NCBI GenBank assembly: GCA_903881665.1
Contig: CAIRUC010000018.1
Coordinates: 1 to 64,000, forward strand
Direction: 5' to 3'
DNA from: an uncultured Bacteroidota bacterium
GTDB lineage: Bacteria > Bacteroidota > Bacteroidia > AKYH767-A > OLB10
Length of the DNA: 64,000 bases
A model generated the notes under the pieces. That model saw only the letters and a list, made by a program, of their open reading frames with translations. It ran no database searches and was not told the origin of the DNA. The stretch's first letter is position 1; each line of letters starts with the position of its first letter. The position numbers were made by a program, and so were the translations under genes. Positions 10,063-21,702 of this stretch are shown here, piece after piece.

Positions 10063-10355
10063 GATTTTATAGTTTATAAGTTAAAAGTATTAAGAAAATT
10101 TAAAAAAAAACAAATCATTAATGTTTAATATAAATAAAAATCGCCCCCCTATTTCACTGAAAGAACTTCAGTGTCATTAGCAAAAACAGAAAATTTTTCA
10201 AACTTGCATATTTTTAGTTACGCACTTTTAATAAAACATAAAAATTCCAATTATAGCTCATCATTCAAAAGTAATGCTACTACATAACATTACTCGCAAT
10301 TCACATTATCACAAAAAACGCCTCTAACAACCCCCATTCAAAAACTAAAATTTAA
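10063..10355. other. AT-rich intergenic region
   Basis: About 290 bases upstream of the giant T9SS gene and downstream of pyrF. It is AT-rich with a short C-run at 10144-10149. I find no ORF, no clear hairpin terminator and no full TAnnTTTG element; the promoter of the giant gene should lie here but is not recognisable. Confidence 0.5.
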
Positions 10356-11180
10356 TTATATAATCCCCTTTTCTTTCAGCAATTCTTCCATTTCGTTCTG
10401 CACGGCATGCGCTTCGATTCTTGCTTTGGCAGCAAAATCAGTTCCGTTGCCGGCATAAATTATTTGTCGCGATGAGTTCACCAGCAATCCGCATTGTGCG
10501 TTCATTCCCGCTCTCGATATAGCTTTTAAATCGCCACCCTGCGCTCCTACACCGGGCACTAAGAAGAAGTAGTCTTTTGCTAAGCTACGCACATGTGCAA
10601 ATTGCTCACTGCGTGTGGCTCCTACTACGTACATTAATTGGTCGGCACCCGCCCACTTACTGCTTTCTGCAATAACCTTTTCATACAATGGTGTTTTGCC
10701 ATCAGCTAATAATTGCGTTTGAAAATCGTTAGCACCTTCGTTCGAAGTAAGTGCTAACAATATCACCCACTTGTTTTTGAAAGCGAGAAAGGGCGTAACT
10801 GAATCTTTGCCCATATAGGGCGCTACCGTTACCGCATCAAAATTCATTTTCTCGAAGAATGCTTTTGCATATAACGTCGACGTATTACCGATATCGCCGC
10901 GTTTAGCATCTGCAATTATTAAAATATTATCGGGAATAAGATCCAATGTTTTTTGTAAGCTCATCCATCCTTCTACACCCATACTTTCGTAGAATGCTAA
11001 GTTGGGCTTATAGGCTACGCATAAATCTTTAGTAGCTTCTATGATTTGCTTATTGAATTCGAAAATAGGATCTTCAGTTGAAAGTAAATGAGAGGGAATT
11101 TTTGTGATATCGGTATCGAGTCCTACACATAAATAACTTTTCTTTTTCTTAATCTGTTCAACTAATTCTCCTGATGTCAT
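10356..11180 (-). CDS. pyrF: Orotidine 5'-phosphate decarboxylase
   Basis: Last step of UMP synthesis: decarboxylates OMP to UMP in the cytoplasm. It has 274 residues, the length of the longer subfamily 2 (Bacteroidota/actinobacterial/mycobacterial type), not the ~230-residue E. coli type. The active-site signature is [13 protein letters not shown], giving the catalytic Asp/Lys charge network, and the start CVGLDTDI and the [10 protein letters not shown] phosphate loop are also visible. It lies 23 bases downstream of prfA as the third gene of purM-prfA-pyrF, a grouping found in many Bacteroidota. No hairpin terminator is visible after it. Confidence 0.95.
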   Translation of the reverse strand: MTSGELVEQIKKKKSYLCVGLDTDITKIPSHLLSTEDPIFEFNKQIIEATKDLCVAYKPNLAFYESMGVEGWMSLQKTLDLIPDNILIIADAKRGDIGNTSTLYAKAFFEKMNFDAVTVAPYMGKDSVTPFLAFKNKWVILLALTSNEGANDFQTQLLADGKTPLYEKVIAESSKWAGADQLMYVVGATRSEQFAHVRSLAKDYFFLVPGVGAQGGDLKAISRAGMNAQCGLLVNSSRQIIYAGNGTDFAAKARIEAHAVQNEMEELLKEKGII

Positions 11181-11203
11181 TGGTCTTTTGTTTTATGTTA
11201 AAT

Positions 11204-12301
11204 TCATGATCCCATCATTGTTTCCTCTTTCATCTTCTCGGTATTTTCTGCGAATTGCAATGCATCAATAAATTCTTGCACATCGCCATTCATCACTGCT
11301 GTAAGATTATGACTCGTAAATCCAATGCGATGATCGGTTACGCGGCTTTGAGGATAATTATACGTTCTAATTTTTGCTGAGCGATCTCCAGAAGAAACAA
11401 GCGTTTTTCTTCTTTGCGAAACTTCGTTGTTGCGTTTAGCTAATTCCATCTCATACAATCGAGTACGTAACATATTCATAGCGCGCTCACGATTTCCATG
11501 TTGCGATCGTTCAATCTGACAAACCACAACAATTCCCGTCGGCTTATGCGTTAATTGCACTTTTGTTTCTACTTTATTTACGTTCTGACCACCAGCACCT
11601 CCCGAACGCGATGTTTGCAATTCAATATCTGCAGGATTAATTTCAACTCCGTCGAATTCATCGGCTTCAGGCAGCACCACAACCGTTGCCGCAGAAGTAT
11701 GAATTCTTCCTTGTGTTTCAGTTAGGGGAACACGTTGCACGCGATGCACTCCGCTTTCATATTTCAATACACCATAAGCACCCGGAACATTAATCTCCAT
11801 CACAATTTCTTTATATCCTCCGGTATTGCCATCATTAAAATCAATCACATCATATTTCCATCCACGTTGTTCACAATAACGCTGGTACATACGCGCTATA
11901 TCACCAGCAAAAATACTCGCTTCATCGCCACCGGTACCAGCACGAATTTCAAGAACGGCGGGCTTGCTATCTTCAGGATCTTTAGGAATCATTAGCATCT
12001 GAATATGCTCTTCTAACTTCTCTAATTTAGGCTCTAATTCTTCTAGCTCGGCTTTCGCCATCGCACGAAAATCTTCGTCCTTATCGTTATTCAATACTTC
12101 ACGGGCTTCCTGAATACTATTGAACAGTGCGCGAAACTGAACCGTAGCTTCTACAATTTCTTGTAAATCTTTATACGATTTATTCAACTGCTGAAATCTT
12201 TTCTGATCAGCAATTACAGAAGGATCGCCAAGCTGTGTGCCAATGTCATGGTAGCGGGCTTCGAGACTTTCTAACTTCTCTATTAAACTTTCTTTCGACA
12301 T
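11204..12301 (-). CDS. prfA: Peptide chain release factor 1
   Basis: Recognises UAA and UAG in the ribosomal A site and triggers release of the finished peptide. It has 365 residues, normal for RF1. The codon-recognition tripeptide of the PxT type is Pro-Leu-Thr at 192-194 in [12 protein letters not shown], which separates it from RF2 (SPF). The catalytic GGQ is at 237-239; its Gln is the usual target of PrmC methylation. The N-terminal 110 residues form the coiled, acidic domain 1. It starts 18 bases after the purM stop and ends 23 bases before pyrF. Confidence 0.96.
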   Translation of the reverse strand: MSKESLIEKLESLEARYHDIGTQLGDPSVIADQKRFQQLNKSYKDLQEIVEATVQFRALFNSIQEAREVLNNDKDEDFRAMAKAELEELEPKLEKLEEHIQMLMIPKDPEDSKPAVLEIRAGTGGDEASIFAGDIARMYQRYCEQRGWKYDVIDFNDGNTGGYKEIVMEINVPGAYGVLKYESGVHRVQRVPLTETQGRIHTSAATVVVLPEADEFDGVEINPADIELQTSRSGGAGGQNVNKVETKVQLTHKPTGIVVVCQIERSQHGNRERAMNMLRTRLYEMELAKRNNEVSQRRKTLVSSGDRSAKIRTYNYPQSRVTDHRIGFTSHNLTAVMNGDVQEFIDALQFAENTEKMKEETMMGS

Positions 12302-12319
12302 GATTATGTTATACTCTTA

Positions 12320-13489
12320 TCACCAGATATATTCTCCGTGATTACTTTTAATGGTTAACTTCTTTTTGTCGGAGGCTTCTACGCGCCCAATAATCTTTGA
12401 CTCGATATTAAACTCTTTCGCAATCTGTAAAATTACTTCTGCCATCTGCGGCTTCACATAAAACTCCATACGGTGTCCCATGTTAAAGACTTGATACATT
12501 TCTTTCCACTCGGTTCCCGACTGTTCTTTTATCAATTGAAACAAAGGAGGAACATCGAATAAATTGTCTTTGATGATATGCAACTCATCAACAAAGTGAA
12601 GCACTTTTGTTTGTCCGCCTCCACTGCAATGCACCATTCCATGAATAGCATTTCTATATTGATCGATTATCGCTTTTACTACCGGCGCATATGTTCGTGT
12701 TGGCGACAAAACTAATTTACCGGCATCTACAGGAACGCCATCCACTTTATCGGTTAACAATTTTGATCCCGAATAAACCAATTCACTATTGATACCGGCA
12801 TCATATGTATCAGGATATTTTTCAGCTACCATTTTACTAAACACATCATGACGAGCAGAAGTTAATCCGTTGCTACCCATACCACCGTTATAACTTGTCT
12901 CATAAGATGCTTGTCCGGATGAACTCAATCCTACAATCACATCTCCATCACAAATATTTCCGTTGTCAATCACCTCCGATCTTTTCATTCGGCAAGTAAC
13001 TGTGCTATCAACAATAATGGTACGCACTAAATCACCTACATCGGCAGTTTCCCCTCCTGTAGTATAAATATTCACCCCGTAGCTTTTCAGCTCCTCTACC
13101 AATTCTTCTGTGCCGTTGATGATGGCAGCAATCACTTCAGAGGGAATTAATCGTTTATTGCGCCCGATTGTCGATGACAATAAAATATGATCGGTAGCAC
13201 CCACACATAACAGGTCGTCGATATTCATTACCAAGGCATCTTGCGCAACACCTTTCCACACCGATAAATCACCTGTTTCTTTCCAGTAAGCGTATGCCAA
13301 AGAACTCTTAGTTCCTGCACCATCAGCATGCATGATATTGCAATAAGCAGGGTCGTTGCCTAAAAAATCGGGCACAATTTTACAAAAAGCTTTAGGAAAC
13401 AATCCCTTGTCAATTTTCTGAATGGCCGCATGGACCTCATCCTTGGTAGCTGATACTCCACGCTGATTATATCGATCGGAACTATTCAT
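12320..13489 (-). CDS. purM: Phosphoribosylformylglycinamidine cyclo-ligase (AIR synthase)
   Basis: Fifth step of purine synthesis: ATP-dependent ring closure of FGAM to AIR. It has 389 residues, longer than the ~345 of E. coli PurM, as is usual for the Bacteroidota form. Recognisable segments are the start YNQRGVSATKDEV, the ATP/substrate segment ADGAGTKSSLAY, DDLLCVGA, the GGETADVGDLV loop and CSGGGQTKVLHF. The ATG is preceded at only 4 bases by a perfect TAnnTTTG element, so the message may be leaderless. It heads the purM-prfA-pyrF unit. Confidence 0.93.
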   Translation of the reverse strand: MNSSDRYNQRGVSATKDEVHAAIQKIDKGLFPKAFCKIVPDFLGNDPAYCNIMHADGAGTKSSLAYAYWKETGDLSVWKGVAQDALVMNIDDLLCVGATDHILLSSTIGRNKRLIPSEVIAAIINGTEELVEELKSYGVNIYTTGGETADVGDLVRTIIVDSTVTCRMKRSEVIDNGNICDGDVIVGLSSSGQASYETSYNGGMGSNGLTSARHDVFSKMVAEKYPDTYDAGINSELVYSGSKLLTDKVDGVPVDAGKLVLSPTRTYAPVVKAIIDQYRNAIHGMVHCSGGGQTKVLHFVDELHIIKDNLFDVPPLFQLIKEQSGTEWKEMYQVFNMGHRMEFYVKPQMAEVILQIAKEFNIESKIIGRVEASDKKKLTIKSNHGEYIW

Positions 13490-13493
13490 GATG

Positions 13494-13501
13494 CAAATTT
13501 A
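13494..13501 (-). promoter_or_regulatory. -7 promoter element abutting purM start
   Basis: The minus strand reads TAAATTTG, a perfect TAnnTTTG, followed by CATC and the purM ATG. At the usual distance transcription would begin at or next to the A of the start codon. Confidence 0.5.
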
Positions 13502-13531
13502 AGGATATGCCTACTCTCTTGTTTGACTCCA

Positions 13532-13573
13532 ACTAAAAAAAAACGTCCTGAAGGGTTAATGCTTCAGGACGTT
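13532..13573 (-). terminator. Intrinsic terminator of the OmpA-family gene
   Basis: A 12-bp perfect inverted repeat, AACGTCCTGAAG at 13542-13553 and CTTCAGGACGTT at 13562-13573. On the minus strand it is followed by a long T-run. It lies just after the stop at 13592 and insulates purM from the upstream gene. Confidence 0.92.
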
Positions 13574-13591
13574 TTCGTTATCAATCGTAAA

Positions 13592-15592
13592 TTAGTTTTT
13601 AGGTACGTAAGTTGTTCCTGTAACTTCAAACTCTGTACGACGATTATATTGGTGAGCTTTCTCACGTAATTCGTTAGGTTCAAGCTTATCAATAAAGTCT
13701 TTCGTTAATACATCACCACGTTTAAATGGTAGGTATTCTTCGTCATTCTCAATTGATTTCGGATTTGATTCACCTTTACCTTCGAAAGTAAGACGATCTT
13801 TAGGAACTCCGTTAGCTACTAAGTAATCAAGAACGCTCTTCGCACGACGTTCAGATAATTTTAAGTTGTAATTATCATCAGCACGGTAATCGGTGTGAGA
13901 AGTCAACTTAACTGTAATCGTCGGATTTTCGTTTAATGTAGTAATTAGGCCATCAAGTGCTTTCTTAGACTCAGCACGTAATGTCGATTTATCAAGATCG
14001 TAGAAAATTTCAGGAACTGTGATTGGCTTAGCTGTAGACTTTAACGGGAAATCAAAGTCTTTGCTGAAATCCTTATCTTCTTCAATTCCTACAGTTGTTA
14101 ACTCATGGAATTTAGTTAAGTAACCCGTGAAAGAAGCAGAGATTTTGTACTTCACATTAGGCTTTAACGGATAAGTATACATACCGTCAGCACCTGTTCT
14201 AACGCTTAAAGAAGTACCATCGCTACCGAATAATTCAACGGTAGCACCTTCTAAATTTTCTTTAGTATCAGTGTCATAAACACGACCACCAACATTCAAC
14301 TTTAAAGGCGGAACTACGAATGAGTAGATATCATCAGCACCTTGTCCGCCTGCGCGATTAGTACTGAAATAACCTGTTGTTTCAGAATTAAAGATCACAC
14401 CAAAATCATCACCACCCGAATTCATAGGCGATTTAAGGTTGATAGGCTCTGACCAAGATCCAGCATCATTTGTAGTATAGAACATATCTAAACCACCCAT
14501 TCCCGGCTTACCGTTAGATGAATAGTAAAGACGACCGTTCGTAGCCATGCGGGGAAACATTTCGTCTCCTTCGCTATTTACAGTAGCGCCTAAATTAGCA
14601 GGGGTACCCCATGAGTTGGCATTTCCATCCCAAGCGCTCATCCAAAGATCTTTTCCTCCGAATCCACCAGGCATATCGCTTGCAAAATATAATGTTTTGC
14701 CATCAGGTGATAAACAAGGATGTCCACATGTATAAGCGTCATTATTAAAAGCCAATGCAACAGGATCACTCCATTTGCCATCGGCACTTGTTGTCATCAG
14801 GATTTTACATTGCGTATTCTTCTCTTTAATTGATGGACACGTTGTGAAATACATTGTTTTCCCAGTTGCATCAAAACAAGCAGCACCATCCGAGAACTCA
14901 GAGTTGGCAGGACCTGCAAATGCTGTAGGAGTACTCCACTTAGAATTATTGTCCATAGATGATTGGAAAATATCGAAGAACTTCTCGCCATACCAATTAT
15001 CGTTCTTTGTTCCTGAAGCTTCTTCACGTGATGAAGTAAATACAAGGCTTCCTTTCACTGCAGGATTTTCACATACAGCAAAATCATAGTACTTGGTATT
15101 TAATGCAGCTAAATTTTCAACTTTTGTACGAGTAGGTTTGTCAACCCATGATTGTGCGTCTTCACATGCTTTTACCATAGAAGCAACGCGAGCATCTGCT
15201 CCGTTCTTTTCTTTATAGGCATTGTACTGAGCGATGGCATCAGCATACTTGCTATTTGCTTTCAATGCGTCAGCAAAATGTAAAGTCGCAGAAGGATCTT
15301 TGTACTTCGCTTTAACAGCTTTTCCATACCAATCTTCGGCTTCAACATTGTTGTTGGTCATTCGAGCACACTCACCGGCGCGATAAGCCGCCCAACCTTT
15401 CAGCTCGTTCTTTTTGAACTTAGCGTAGGATTTCTTGTACAAGGTAGAAGCAGCATAATACTGCCCCGTATTAAAAAGCTTGTCAGCCTTCTGAGTCTTC
15501 GTCTTCGGCGTTTTAGGAGAGTTGTCAGCAGCAAAACTGCATACGATGGCCAATGAAAAGACCAATAGCAGGCTTAAGGTTTTCTTAATCAT
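13592..15592 (-). CDS. PorE-like OmpA-family protein with TPR, WD40-like and CRD domains
   Basis: A 666-residue envelope protein. Residues 1-22 form the signal peptide. About 25-165 are TPR-like helical repeats (NTGQYYAASTLYKKSYAKF). About 185-430 are PD40/WD40-like blades with repeated DGKTLYF/ATNGRLYYSS strands. About 440-520 form a carboxypeptidase-regulatory-like sandwich (GGRVYDTDTKENLEGATV). Residues 530-666 form an OmpA-C peptidoglycan-binding domain with the helix NLKLSERRAKSVLDYL. This order and length are those of PorE, the T9SS protein thought to tie the secretion ring to peptidoglycan. However, Bacteroidota carry several paralogues with this layout, so the PorE role is inferred. 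The start at 15592 gives a normal signal peptide; the longer frame from 15637 does not. Confidence 0.75.
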   Translation of the reverse strand: MIKKTLSLLLVFSLAIVCSFAADNSPKTPKTKTQKADKLFNTGQYYAASTLYKKSYAKFKKNELKGWAAYRAGECARMTNNNVEAEDWYGKAVKAKYKDPSATLHFADALKANSKYADAIAQYNAYKEKNGADARVASMVKACEDAQSWVDKPTRTKVENLAALNTKYYDFAVCENPAVKGSLVFTSSREEASGTKNDNWYGEKFFDIFQSSMDNNSKWSTPTAFAGPANSEFSDGAACFDATGKTMYFTTCPSIKEKNTQCKILMTTSADGKWSDPVALAFNNDAYTCGHPCLSPDGKTLYFASDMPGGFGGKDLWMSAWDGNANSWGTPANLGATVNSEGDEMFPRMATNGRLYYSSNGKPGMGGLDMFYTTNDAGSWSEPINLKSPMNSGGDDFGVIFNSETTGYFSTNRAGGQGADDIYSFVVPPLKLNVGGRVYDTDTKENLEGATVELFGSDGTSLSVRTGADGMYTYPLKPNVKYKISASFTGYLTKFHELTTVGIEEDKDFSKDFDFPLKSTAKPITVPEIFYDLDKSTLRAESKKALDGLITTLNENPTITVKLTSHTDYRADDNYNLKLSERRAKSVLDYLVANGVPKDRLTFEGKGESNPKSIENDEEYLPFKRGDVLTKDFIDKLEPNELREKAHQYNRRTEFEVTGTTYVPKN

Positions 15593-15871
15593 AAGGGAAC
15601 GTGAGTTAACAGTTTCACAGAAGGACAAAGGAAACAAATTATTTCAAATTGAAAAAGTGATATCCATCTTTCGTTAAAAGTCATTCAGTACTGATTATCA
15701 GAAACTTATGGTAATATTGACAAAATTATATCAATTGTTGAAAAGTAGTTTCGGCGAAAACACACCATTTTAAGACGAATTTTGACGTTGAAAGTTCTTT
15801 GCTAAAGGAATCCTTCGAACTATTTTTCCGAAAATCATCTAACGAAACTATACTAATCACTTAAGATTGCC

Positions 15872-15879
15872 TAAAATTG
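15872..15879 (+). promoter_or_regulatory. Near-consensus -7 element
   Basis: TAAAATTG matches TAnnTTTG at seven of eight positions and ends 7 bases before the ATG at 15887. Confidence 0.3.
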
Positions 15880-15886
15880 CACCCTT

Positions 15887-16363
15887 ATGAAAAAAATCTT
15901 CCCCCTTTTAATCTCCTTAATAGTATTGAGTAACGCACTGCAGGCTCAACAAGAATACAAAACATCCATTGGACTGCGATGTATTCCCGGAGCTGGCGTT
16001 ACGGTAAAGCATAACATGGATGATAAGTATAGTGTTGAAGGAATTTTAGCAACAAGATGGCACGGATTTAATTTTACTGCTCTCTACCAAATCAATTACC
16101 CAGTATTTTCCGAACCCGGATTTCGATTTTATATGGGCGCGGGCGCACATGTTGGATTTTGGAATGGGAAGTACAATCCTTGGTGGGACAATGAACGCAA
16201 TTACGGTGTATTCGGCATCGATGGACAAATCGGACTAGAATACACCATTAATGAAATTCCTCTTAATCTAGCTATCGATTGGAAACCTGCCATTAATATA
16301 ATTGGCTACTCTGGCTTCTGGGGCGATGAAATCGGACTTTCTGTACGCTATACTATTAAGTAG
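15887..16363 (+). CDS. Small outer-membrane beta-barrel-like protein
   Basis: 158 residues with a signal peptide at 1-20 (cut after LQAQ or ALQA). The mature part has about eight amphipathic strands rich in Gly, Trp, Tyr and Phe (GFRFYMGAGAHVGFW) and ends in an alternating strand, IGLSVRYTIK. This suggests a small eight-stranded barrel, like many OmpX/OmpW-sized Bacteroidota proteins. I do not recognise a named family. It is divergent from the PorE-like gene and stands alone before gyrB. Envelope location is likely; function is unknown. Confidence 0.65.
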   Translation: MKKIFPLLISLIVLSNALQAQQEYKTSIGLRCIPGAGVTVKHNMDDKYSVEGILATRWHGFNFTALYQINYPVFSEPGFRFYMGAGAHVGFWNGKYNPWWDNERNYGVFGIDGQIGLEYTINEIPLNLAIDWKPAINIIGYSGFWGDEIGLSVRYTIK

Positions 16364-18655
<2,292 letters not shown>

Positions 18656-18671
18656 TCAGTAAAAACTTTAG

Positions 18672-18706
18672 AAAAGGCTGCCTTAGGGTGGCCTTTCTGT
18701 TTTTTT
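18672..18706 (+). terminator. Intrinsic terminator of gyrB
   Basis: AAAGGC at 18673-18678 pairs with GCCTTT at 18691-18696, with a few inner pairs, and a run of T follows at 18700-18706. Confidence 0.8.
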
Positions 18707-18817
18707 AACAAGTTCCTTTTGGATGTAATAAACAACCTTAAACCAAACAATATAGCCGTTGATCGATATTTTCAATTTTAGTGACAAAAATCTTATGATG
18801 AAACGTTGTGTTTTTCA

Positions 18818-18825
18818 TACCTTCG
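18818..18825 (+). promoter_or_regulatory. mdh promoter -7-like element
   Basis: TACCTTCG matches TAnnTTTG except for C at position 7 and ends 28 bases before the ATG. The same TTCG variant precedes two other genes in this window. Confidence 0.4.
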
Positions 18826-18853
18826 CGGCAACAAAATTTAAAGCTTTACGACA

Positions 18854-19795
18854 ATGAAAGTTACAGTTGTAGGCGCCGGCAACGTGGGAGCCACTTGCGC
18901 CAATGTAATTGCCCACAAGGAACTTGCCAACGAGGTAATTCTGTTAGATATCAAAGAAGGTATTGCAGAAGGGAAATCACTCGATATTTGGCAAACTGCG
19001 CCAATCAATTTATACGACACTCGTGTTAAAGGTGTCACGAATGACTATGCTGCTACTGCCGACTCGGAAGTAGTGGTAATCACGTCAGGACTTCCACGCA
19101 AGCCCGGCATGAGCCGTGATGACCTTATCGCTACAAATGCAGGTATCGTTAAATCTGTTACTGAAAATATCGTTAAATATTCTCCAGAGGCCATCATCAT
19201 CGTGGTTAGTAATCCACTTGATGTAATGACTTATTGCGCTTATTTAACTTCAGGTCTTAATTCTAAGAAAGTATTCGGAATGGCCGGTATCCTAGATACC
19301 GCTCGCTACCGCGCTTTCCTTGCTGAAGCACTAAATTGCTCTCCTAAAGATATTCAAGCTATCCTTATGGGTGGACACGGAGATACAATGGTTCCTCTTC
19401 CTCGTTATACAACCGTATCTGGCATTCCTGTTACTGAGTTAATCGCTGCCGATAAATTAGAAGCTATTGTACAACGTACGAAAGTAGGTGGTGGCGAATT
19501 AGTAAATCTAATGGGGACGTCGGCTTGGTATGCTCCAGGTGCTGCTGCAGCTCAAATGGTAGAAGCTATCGTTCGCGATCAGAAACGTATCTATCCAGCT
19601 TGCGCTTGGCTACAAGGTGAATATGGATTGAAAGATGTTTACCTTGGAGTTCCTGTTAAATTAGGCAAAAATGGAATCGAAGAAATTATCGAACTTAAAC
19701 TGAACGCAGAAGAAAAAGATCTTTTAGATAAATCTTCAATTGCAGTTAAAGAAGTAATGAGTGTATTAGATAGAATGCAAGAAACTGTGAAGTAA
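18854..19795 (+). CDS. mdh: Malate dehydrogenase (LDH-like type)
   Basis: NAD-dependent interconversion of malate and oxaloacetate in the TCA cycle. It has 313 residues. The Rossmann motif is VGAGNVGA at 6-13, and Asp32 at the end of strand 2 favours NAD. Arg82 in GLPRKPGMSR is the residue that selects oxaloacetate over pyruvate and so marks a malate rather than a lactate dehydrogenase. Asp148/His175 (MGGHGDTMVP) form the proton relay, and Arg88 and Arg151 bind substrate carboxylates. It is a single-gene unit closed by a very strong terminator. Confidence 0.96.
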   Translation: MKVTVVGAGNVGATCANVIAHKELANEVILLDIKEGIAEGKSLDIWQTAPINLYDTRVKGVTNDYAATADSEVVVITSGLPRKPGMSRDDLIATNAGIVKSVTENIVKYSPEAIIIVVSNPLDVMTYCAYLTSGLNSKKVFGMAGILDTARYRAFLAEALNCSPKDIQAILMGGHGDTMVPLPRYTTVSGIPVTELIAADKLEAIVQRTKVGGGELVNLMGTSAWYAPGAAAAQMVEAIVRDQKRIYPACAWLQGEYGLKDVYLGVPVKLGKNGIEEIIELKLNAEEKDLLDKSSIAVKEVMSVLDRMQETVK

Positions 19796-19801
19796 TATTT
19801 T

Positions 19802-19848
19802 TATAGAATAAAAAAAGGTGCCCTTAAGGCACCTTTTTTTATTCTATA
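19802..19848. terminator. Bidirectional terminator, 21-bp perfect stem
   Basis: Bases 19802-19822 are perfectly complementary to 19828-19848 around a 5-base loop. The GGTGCC/GGCACC core is flanked by A7 and T7. It serves mdh and the convergent DCC gene, overlapping the last codons and stop of the latter. Confidence 0.95.
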
Positions 19849-20231
19849 AACTTCACCTTGTATTTTTCACTCGGCAATTTACAGTGTAATTTCTTCCCAA
19901 ACCATTTGTATCGCCGATGCGCAATAAACGTATATATTGCATCACGAAAGACGAAAGGAAGTATGTCAAAAAACTTCAACCATCGCAAAGGAACCGACAA
20001 ACTTTTCGCAATTTCAATACACGCCTCCGATTTAACAAACACTTTCGCTTGTTGTATTAAACAAACGGATGTTAATTCTTCAACTCCATATTGCTGAAGC
20101 AATTTAATTCCAGCCACAGACTGAGAGGCCACAAAGAGAAATTTATTTTCTTTGTCGGCACGAATAATTACATCCACTGCGCGAGAACAGAAATTGCAAA
20201 AACCATCAAATACAATTATAGCTTTATCCAA
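19839..20231 (-). CDS. DCC-family thiol-disulfide oxidoreductase-like protein (TTG start)
   Basis: 130 residues of the DUF393/DCC family. The N-terminal DGFCNFC carries the CxxC thiol pair, and the C-terminal block HRRYKWFGKKLHCKLP is the second family signature. A thioredoxin-like redox role is inferred for the family; the substrate is unknown. The only possible start before the conserved CxxC is TTG at 20229-20231, because an in-frame stop lies two codons upstream. The start is only 6 bases after the stop of the propeller lipoprotein. It is the last gene of the five-gene unit promoted at 26590, and its stop lies within the 3' terminator stem. Confidence 0.8.
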   Translation of the reverse strand: MDKAIIVFDGFCNFCSRAVDVIIRADKENKFLFVASQSVAGIKLLQQYGVEELTSVCLIQQAKVFVKSEACIEIAKSLSVPLRWLKFFDILPFVFRDAIYTFIAHRRYKWFGKKLHCKLPSEKYKVKFIE

Positions 20232-20237
20232 AAGTTA

Positions 20238-21698
20238 TTATCTCTTTACAGTAATAGCATAGGGATCCACAGATATTTCAGGTTTAAAACCTGGATCTTT
20301 TTCGAGTGTTGCAATATTAATAATACTTAAATAACCATTTTTTCCTGCACATGATGAAGCATGGTGAGGAGCTGGACCACCCGTATAATTTCTGTTTGCT
20401 ACAATGACACAATTCTTGTCAGGATCAACAACAATACCATGCGGTTGCCATCCTACCATAATTCTTTTCACTTCCGTGAGTGAATTAATATCAATTGCAC
20501 TCACCGACCCGCGCATATTCGGAAAATAGGTGTCTTCCATGTTTGTTACAAATAACAAATTCTGAGCTTCAGCCATAGCGAATTCAAGAGGAAAAATCCC
20601 TACAGGAATCACTTTTATTAAGGTGTCTGTATGCGTATCAAAAACGCGTAATTGGTTTACATCTTGACATGTAATAAAATATTTACTGTAATCAGGGCTG
20701 AATATTATTTCGTGCGGCTTTAATGGCGTTGATGCGAAATTAGCACCTAAAGGATTTAAATTTACATCTTGATAGTCGCCTGGAGAAGCAATAGGAATCT
20801 TTACCAATTTACTCGACTCTTCATACGTTACATACAATGTATCATCAGTTGCGTTTAAAGCTGAACCATGTAAATTGTTTGCCGCTCCTGTAGTTGGGAA
20901 AGGACCATAGGTTTGAGATACGCCAGCATCAAAATCAACAAATGCAACACGGCCGCCATTAAAATCAACGGCATATCCATGCTTTGAATCATTCGACAAT
21001 GTAATTGTATTCCAACCTCCTGCAATTCCATCTCCTATAGGAATTGTTTTCACCAATTGATCGGTAACTGTACTATACATTTGTACAATATCAGAATTCA
21101 GAAAAACAACAACCCAATATTTACCATCAGGAGTTACTTTTATATTATGTGGCGACTCAGGAGGAGTAGCGCCTGGATGAACTCCAATATCAACCATACG
21201 CATCACCACTCTTTTATCGGCATCAAATACAGAAACAACATCACATCCTTGATTGGCGACATAATATTTTCGGCGGACTGCATTTTCAGGAAACATGATG
21301 GCACCCTCTTTTGATGGAGCTCCATTTTTTATCCAATCACGTAACACTTTATAATCAGTAATACTTATCGGACTTCCATTAACTGGCATGGTTGGCTGTA
21401 CCACTAACCCTAATGAACTATCTACATTAGTGAAGTATAATAATGTACTAAAATCAGCACGAAATGGAATAGTAACAGCGCCATTGTTCGTTCCATTAAA
21501 CATAACATCCCATGTACTAAGATCGAGCCCAGCTGCGCCATTTTTACTCGTTGAATTATGACATCCCGATGTCGCGCAATTATCCGTCATAATCTTCCCA
21601 ACATTATCGGGATAATTAGTTACTAATGGCTCTTCATATACATCATACTTACATCCGCAGGTAAGTGAAAGCAATAAAAAGAAAGCAATTTTTTTCAT
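20238..21698 (-). CDS. Lipoprotein with c-type-heme-like CX4CH domain and YncE-like beta-propeller
   Basis: 486 residues. The N-terminus is a lipoprotein signal (hydrophobic run, then cysteines at 14 and 16). Residues 30-130 look like a small cytochrome-c-type domain: Cys41, Cys46 and His47 form CATSGCH, a CX4CH rather than CXXCH site, and Met104 in PTMPVNG could be the distal heme ligand. Residues 140-486 form a seven-bladed YncE/NHL-type propeller with repeated VVSVFDADKRVV, VQMYSTVTDQLV and LRVFDTHTDTLI blades. It is probably periplasmic or surface-exposed; electron transfer is inferred only. It sits fourth in a five-gene unit, 4 bases after the small lipoprotein and 6 bases before the DCC gene. 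Confidence 0.75.
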   Translation of the reverse strand: MKKIAFFLLLSLTCGCKYDVYEEPLVTNYPDNVGKIMTDNCATSGCHNSTSKNGAAGLDLSTWDVMFNGTNNGAVTIPFRADFSTLLYFTNVDSSLGLVVQPTMPVNGSPISITDYKVLRDWIKNGAPSKEGAIMFPENAVRRKYYVANQGCDVVSVFDADKRVVMRMVDIGVHPGATPPESPHNIKVTPDGKYWVVVFLNSDIVQMYSTVTDQLVKTIPIGDGIAGGWNTITLSNDSKHGYAVDFNGGRVAFVDFDAGVSQTYGPFPTTGAANNLHGSALNATDDTLYVTYEESSKLVKIPIASPGDYQDVNLNPLGANFASTPLKPHEIIFSPDYSKYFITCQDVNQLRVFDTHTDTLIKVIPVGIFPLEFAMAEAQNLLFVTNMEDTYFPNMRGSVSAIDINSLTEVKRIMVGWQPHGIVVDPDKNCVIVANRNYTGGPAPHHASSCAGKNGYLSIINIATLEKDPGFKPEISVDPYAITVKR

Positions 21699-21702
21699 AC
21701 TA

